From positions 821 to 7,596 of the forward strand of contig JAPOYQ010000119.1 in the NCBI GenBank assembly GCA_026706505.1: a DNA stretch of 6,776 nt, read 5' to 3'. Below are positions 5,204-6,776 of the stretch, in pieces (the first letter of the stretch is position 1; the number at the start of each line of letters is the position of its first letter). The position numbers and the translations under genes are program-made. This stretch comes from Gemmatimonadota bacterium. GTDB lineage: Bacteria > Latescibacterota > UBA2968 > UBA8231. The notes beneath the pieces are model-generated. The model was not told the origin of the DNA. It worked only from the letters and a program-made list of their open reading frames with translations, and searched no databases.

Positions 5204-6776
5204 ATGTCTCCCATCCACGATCACGCCCTCACATTCGACTCGGACCCGTTTTCTGTCACCAACTTTGTCGACCGGATGCACAGCGAGTGTATGCTCCGTC
5301 AGTGGCTTCGTGAACTTGTCGTGAACTCCATTGAAGCCATCGACGCAACAGACGAAGGCGGTAACATCTTTGTCCACTCCATTGAACAGGACATGGGTGA
5401 AGAGTTAGGCAAGGTTCGCAAGCTGGCCGTTACCGATACCGGAGAAGGTATAGCGGAGGATCAACTCTACAGTTCATTCCAAGTCGCAATGACCTCACGA
5501 GGCAAAGGGAACTACGGCATCGGTGCCAAGATCGCTGCTTTGCCCATGAATCCCGCCGGTCTGATCTATCGCTCACTCGTCGATGGTGGGAGACCTTCGG
5601 AGTTGATGTGGTATCGAACGTCACGCTATGGTGGTCACTATGCTGCCTACGGCTGGCCGGAGGCTGGACAAGTTCGTTACGTCACATCGCTGTCCTGTGA
5701 CGACTCTGAATTCTCCCGAATAGCCGAAGCGGGACACGGTACCCAGGTCGTACTTTGTGGGGAGGGCCCCGAAGATGACACTTGCCGGACGTTAAGCCCT
5801 ACTCCCTCGAATGCAAAGACAGCCGGAAACCTCCACTGGGTTATTCGTGAGCTGAACTTCAAGTTCTGGAAGATACCTGAGAACATCGAGATTCGCGTGG
5901 AGAACGCGAAACGCAGCAATGACGAGTCAGGAGCCAGAGACTTTATCGTCCACGGCGGCGAGAAGGGCCTAGCGTCCATCGTGGCCAACAAAGGCGTTGT
6001 GGATCTGGTGGACCAACCATACAAGGTCAAGTGGTTCCTGCTTGACGAAGCAAAGGCCAAACGTGCCAACGCGCATATGGGTTGGGCAAGCGGACGAATC
6101 GTCGGAACCCTGTATCGTGAAAGTACTGGCGTCGTCGAAGTCTACGCCGTGCGACGGAAGCACCGCGGCGCAGCCCTCATGAACGATTTTGGCATCTATA
6201 CAGGAGCGGATCGGGTTGTGTTGCTAATCGAGCCAACGCACCAAGATATCATGCAACCAACCACGGCTCGCGATGACCTCCGCGTGGGCGAGGAAGGCAC
6301 GGTCGCGGACGCATACAAGGAAATCGGACAAGAATTCGCCGGACTGATGGCCGAGAAAGCCCCAGCCTTAGCGTCTTACGTAAAGAAGCAACTGGAAGGG
6401 TTGAAGTCCACTCCCGATGTAGAGGAACTCAAGAACGTGATTGCCCACGCGATCGAGCTGTATCAGATTAAGGACTATCGGCGATTGGCCAAAGGAAGGA
6501 TCCGAACGTCAGCAACAGGTGAGGAACGCCAAGCCGTCGAACGAACCCAAATCGATCAAGATGATCCCGACGCTGAAGTCGACGATCCACCACCGCCAGA
6601 CCCGATCCCTACACCGCACCCCCGCCCCCGCCCCCAACCACGACCAAGGCCGCGTCCAAGATCCATTGAAGACGCGGCTGGTGGTGACAGATCCAACCAA
6701 GTTCCTCCGGTACCGGATCCGAAGGAGTTTAAGTGGGGGCGGGGGCGGGGGTGCGGTGTAGGGATCGGGTCTGGCG
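5204..6776 (+). CDS. GHKL-family ATPase (MutL/Hsp90/MORC-like), partial, open at window end
   Basis: The frame is open from the ATG at 5204 through the last base (524 complete codons). The N-terminus carries the full GHKL (Bergerat) ATP-binding fold: N-box WLRELVVNSIEAI (34-46, with E37 and N41), G1 box VTDTGEGI (76-83, D78/G80/G82), G2 box GNYGIGAK (102-109) and a GHGTQVVL strand (177-184). ATP binding and dimer clamping are expected from the family. The absence of a histidine phospho-acceptor region argues against a sensor kinase. A second domain (about 185-390) contains KVKWFLLDEAKAKR and a conserved-looking IEPTHQDIMQPTTARDDLRV, compatible with an S5-like/MORC-type middle domain. Then follow charged helices, a Pro/Arg-rich linker (about 461-488) and an incomplete end. 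The gene diverges from the methyltransferase. MORC-related GHKL ATPases are known from restriction-modification neighbourhoods, so a role in DNA defence is plausible but inferred. Residues from 511 on fall in an inverted repeat and may not be genuine. Confidence 0.85.
   Translation, partial: MSPIHDHALTFDSDPFSVTNFVDRMHSECMLRQWLRELVVNSIEAIDATDEGGNIFVHSIEQDMGEELGKVRKLAVTDTGEGIAEDQLYSSFQVAMTSRGKGNYGIGAKIAALPMNPAGLIYRSLVDGGRPSELMWYRTSRYGGHYAAYGWPEAGQVRYVTSLSCDDSEFSRIAEAGHGTQVVLCGEGPEDDTCRTLSPTPSNAKTAGNLHWVIRELNFKFWKIPENIEIRVENAKRSNDESGARDFIVHGGEKGLASIVANKGVVDLVDQPYKVKWFLLDEAKAKRANAHMGWASGRIVGTLYRESTGVVEVYAVRRKHRGAALMNDFGIYTGADRVVLLIEPTHQDIMQPTTARDDLRVGEEGTVADAYKEIGQEFAGLMAEKAPALASYVKKQLEGLKSTPDVEELKNVIAHAIELYQIKDYRRLAKGRIRTSATGEERQAVERTQIDQDDPDAEVDDPPPPDPIPTPHPRPRPQPRPRPRPRSIEDAAGGDRSNQVPPVPDPKEFKWGRGRGCGVGIGSG
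6594..6776. repeat. 43-bp perfect inverted repeat with 97-bp spacer
   Basis: The 43 bases at 6594-6636 are exactly the reverse complement of 6734-6776. The left arm starts CGCCAGACCCGATCCC and ends in a CCCCCG-type C-rich run; the right arm ends at the window edge. The left arm encodes part of the Pro/Arg-rich linker of the GHKL ATPase and the right arm encodes a Gly/Arg-rich stretch. The repeat may continue beyond the window. Confidence 0.9.

Noticed and set aside
5430..6163. Minus-strand ORFs opposite the GHKL ATPase
   Set aside because: They are shadows of a gene with full GHKL motifs on the plus strand.

Overview
The window looks like a piece of a bacterial accessory or defence-type region. 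Its flanking genes have moderately high GC. They include a PD-(D/E)XK nuclease gene, a DNA amino-methyltransferase with a C-terminal zinc-knuckle-like tail, and a GHKL ATPase of the MutL/Hsp90/MORC-like type. I cannot name the organism. The strong ribosome binding sites (AGGAGG-type), GTG starts and compact gene layout fit a bacterium. A planctomycete or proteobacterial source is possible but only a guess.

Layout, left to right. Positions 2-109 may hold the 3' end of an upstream gene, followed by about 230 bases with no convincing gene. At 343-732 (+) is a small Cys-containing protein of unknown function. At 887-1882 (+) is a PD-(D/E)XK nuclease of the 'ELSQDA' type. Its 3' end has been cut off by an insertion sequence at 1854-3566. 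The element has 13-bp perfect (16/17) terminal inverted repeats and an 8-bp target duplication, CTGGCTAG, and it carries a 450-aa DDE transposase. The nuclease's missing last 33 codons lie intact and in frame on the far side of the element (3575-3675), so precise removal of the element plus one duplication copy restores a 355-aa protein. The element is visibly much richer in GC than its surroundings.

Beyond a 200-bp spacer lies a minus-strand beta-class N4/N6 DNA methyltransferase (3874-4878), convergent with the nuclease. A 325-bp divergent intergenic region with direct repeats and a strong palindrome separates it from a plus-strand GHKL ATPase gene (5204 to the window end, still open). A GHKL ATPase, a DNA methyltransferase and a nuclease close together recall the MutL/MORC-like ATPases reported in bacterial restriction-modification neighbourhoods. 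It is inference that these genes form one system, and the IS insertion may have inactivated or altered the nuclease part.

The last 183 bases contain a perfect 43-bp inverted repeat whose right arm ends exactly at the window edge. It is either a real GC-rich hairpin inside the ATPase gene or a fold-back assembly artefact, so the last residues of the ATPase should be treated with caution.
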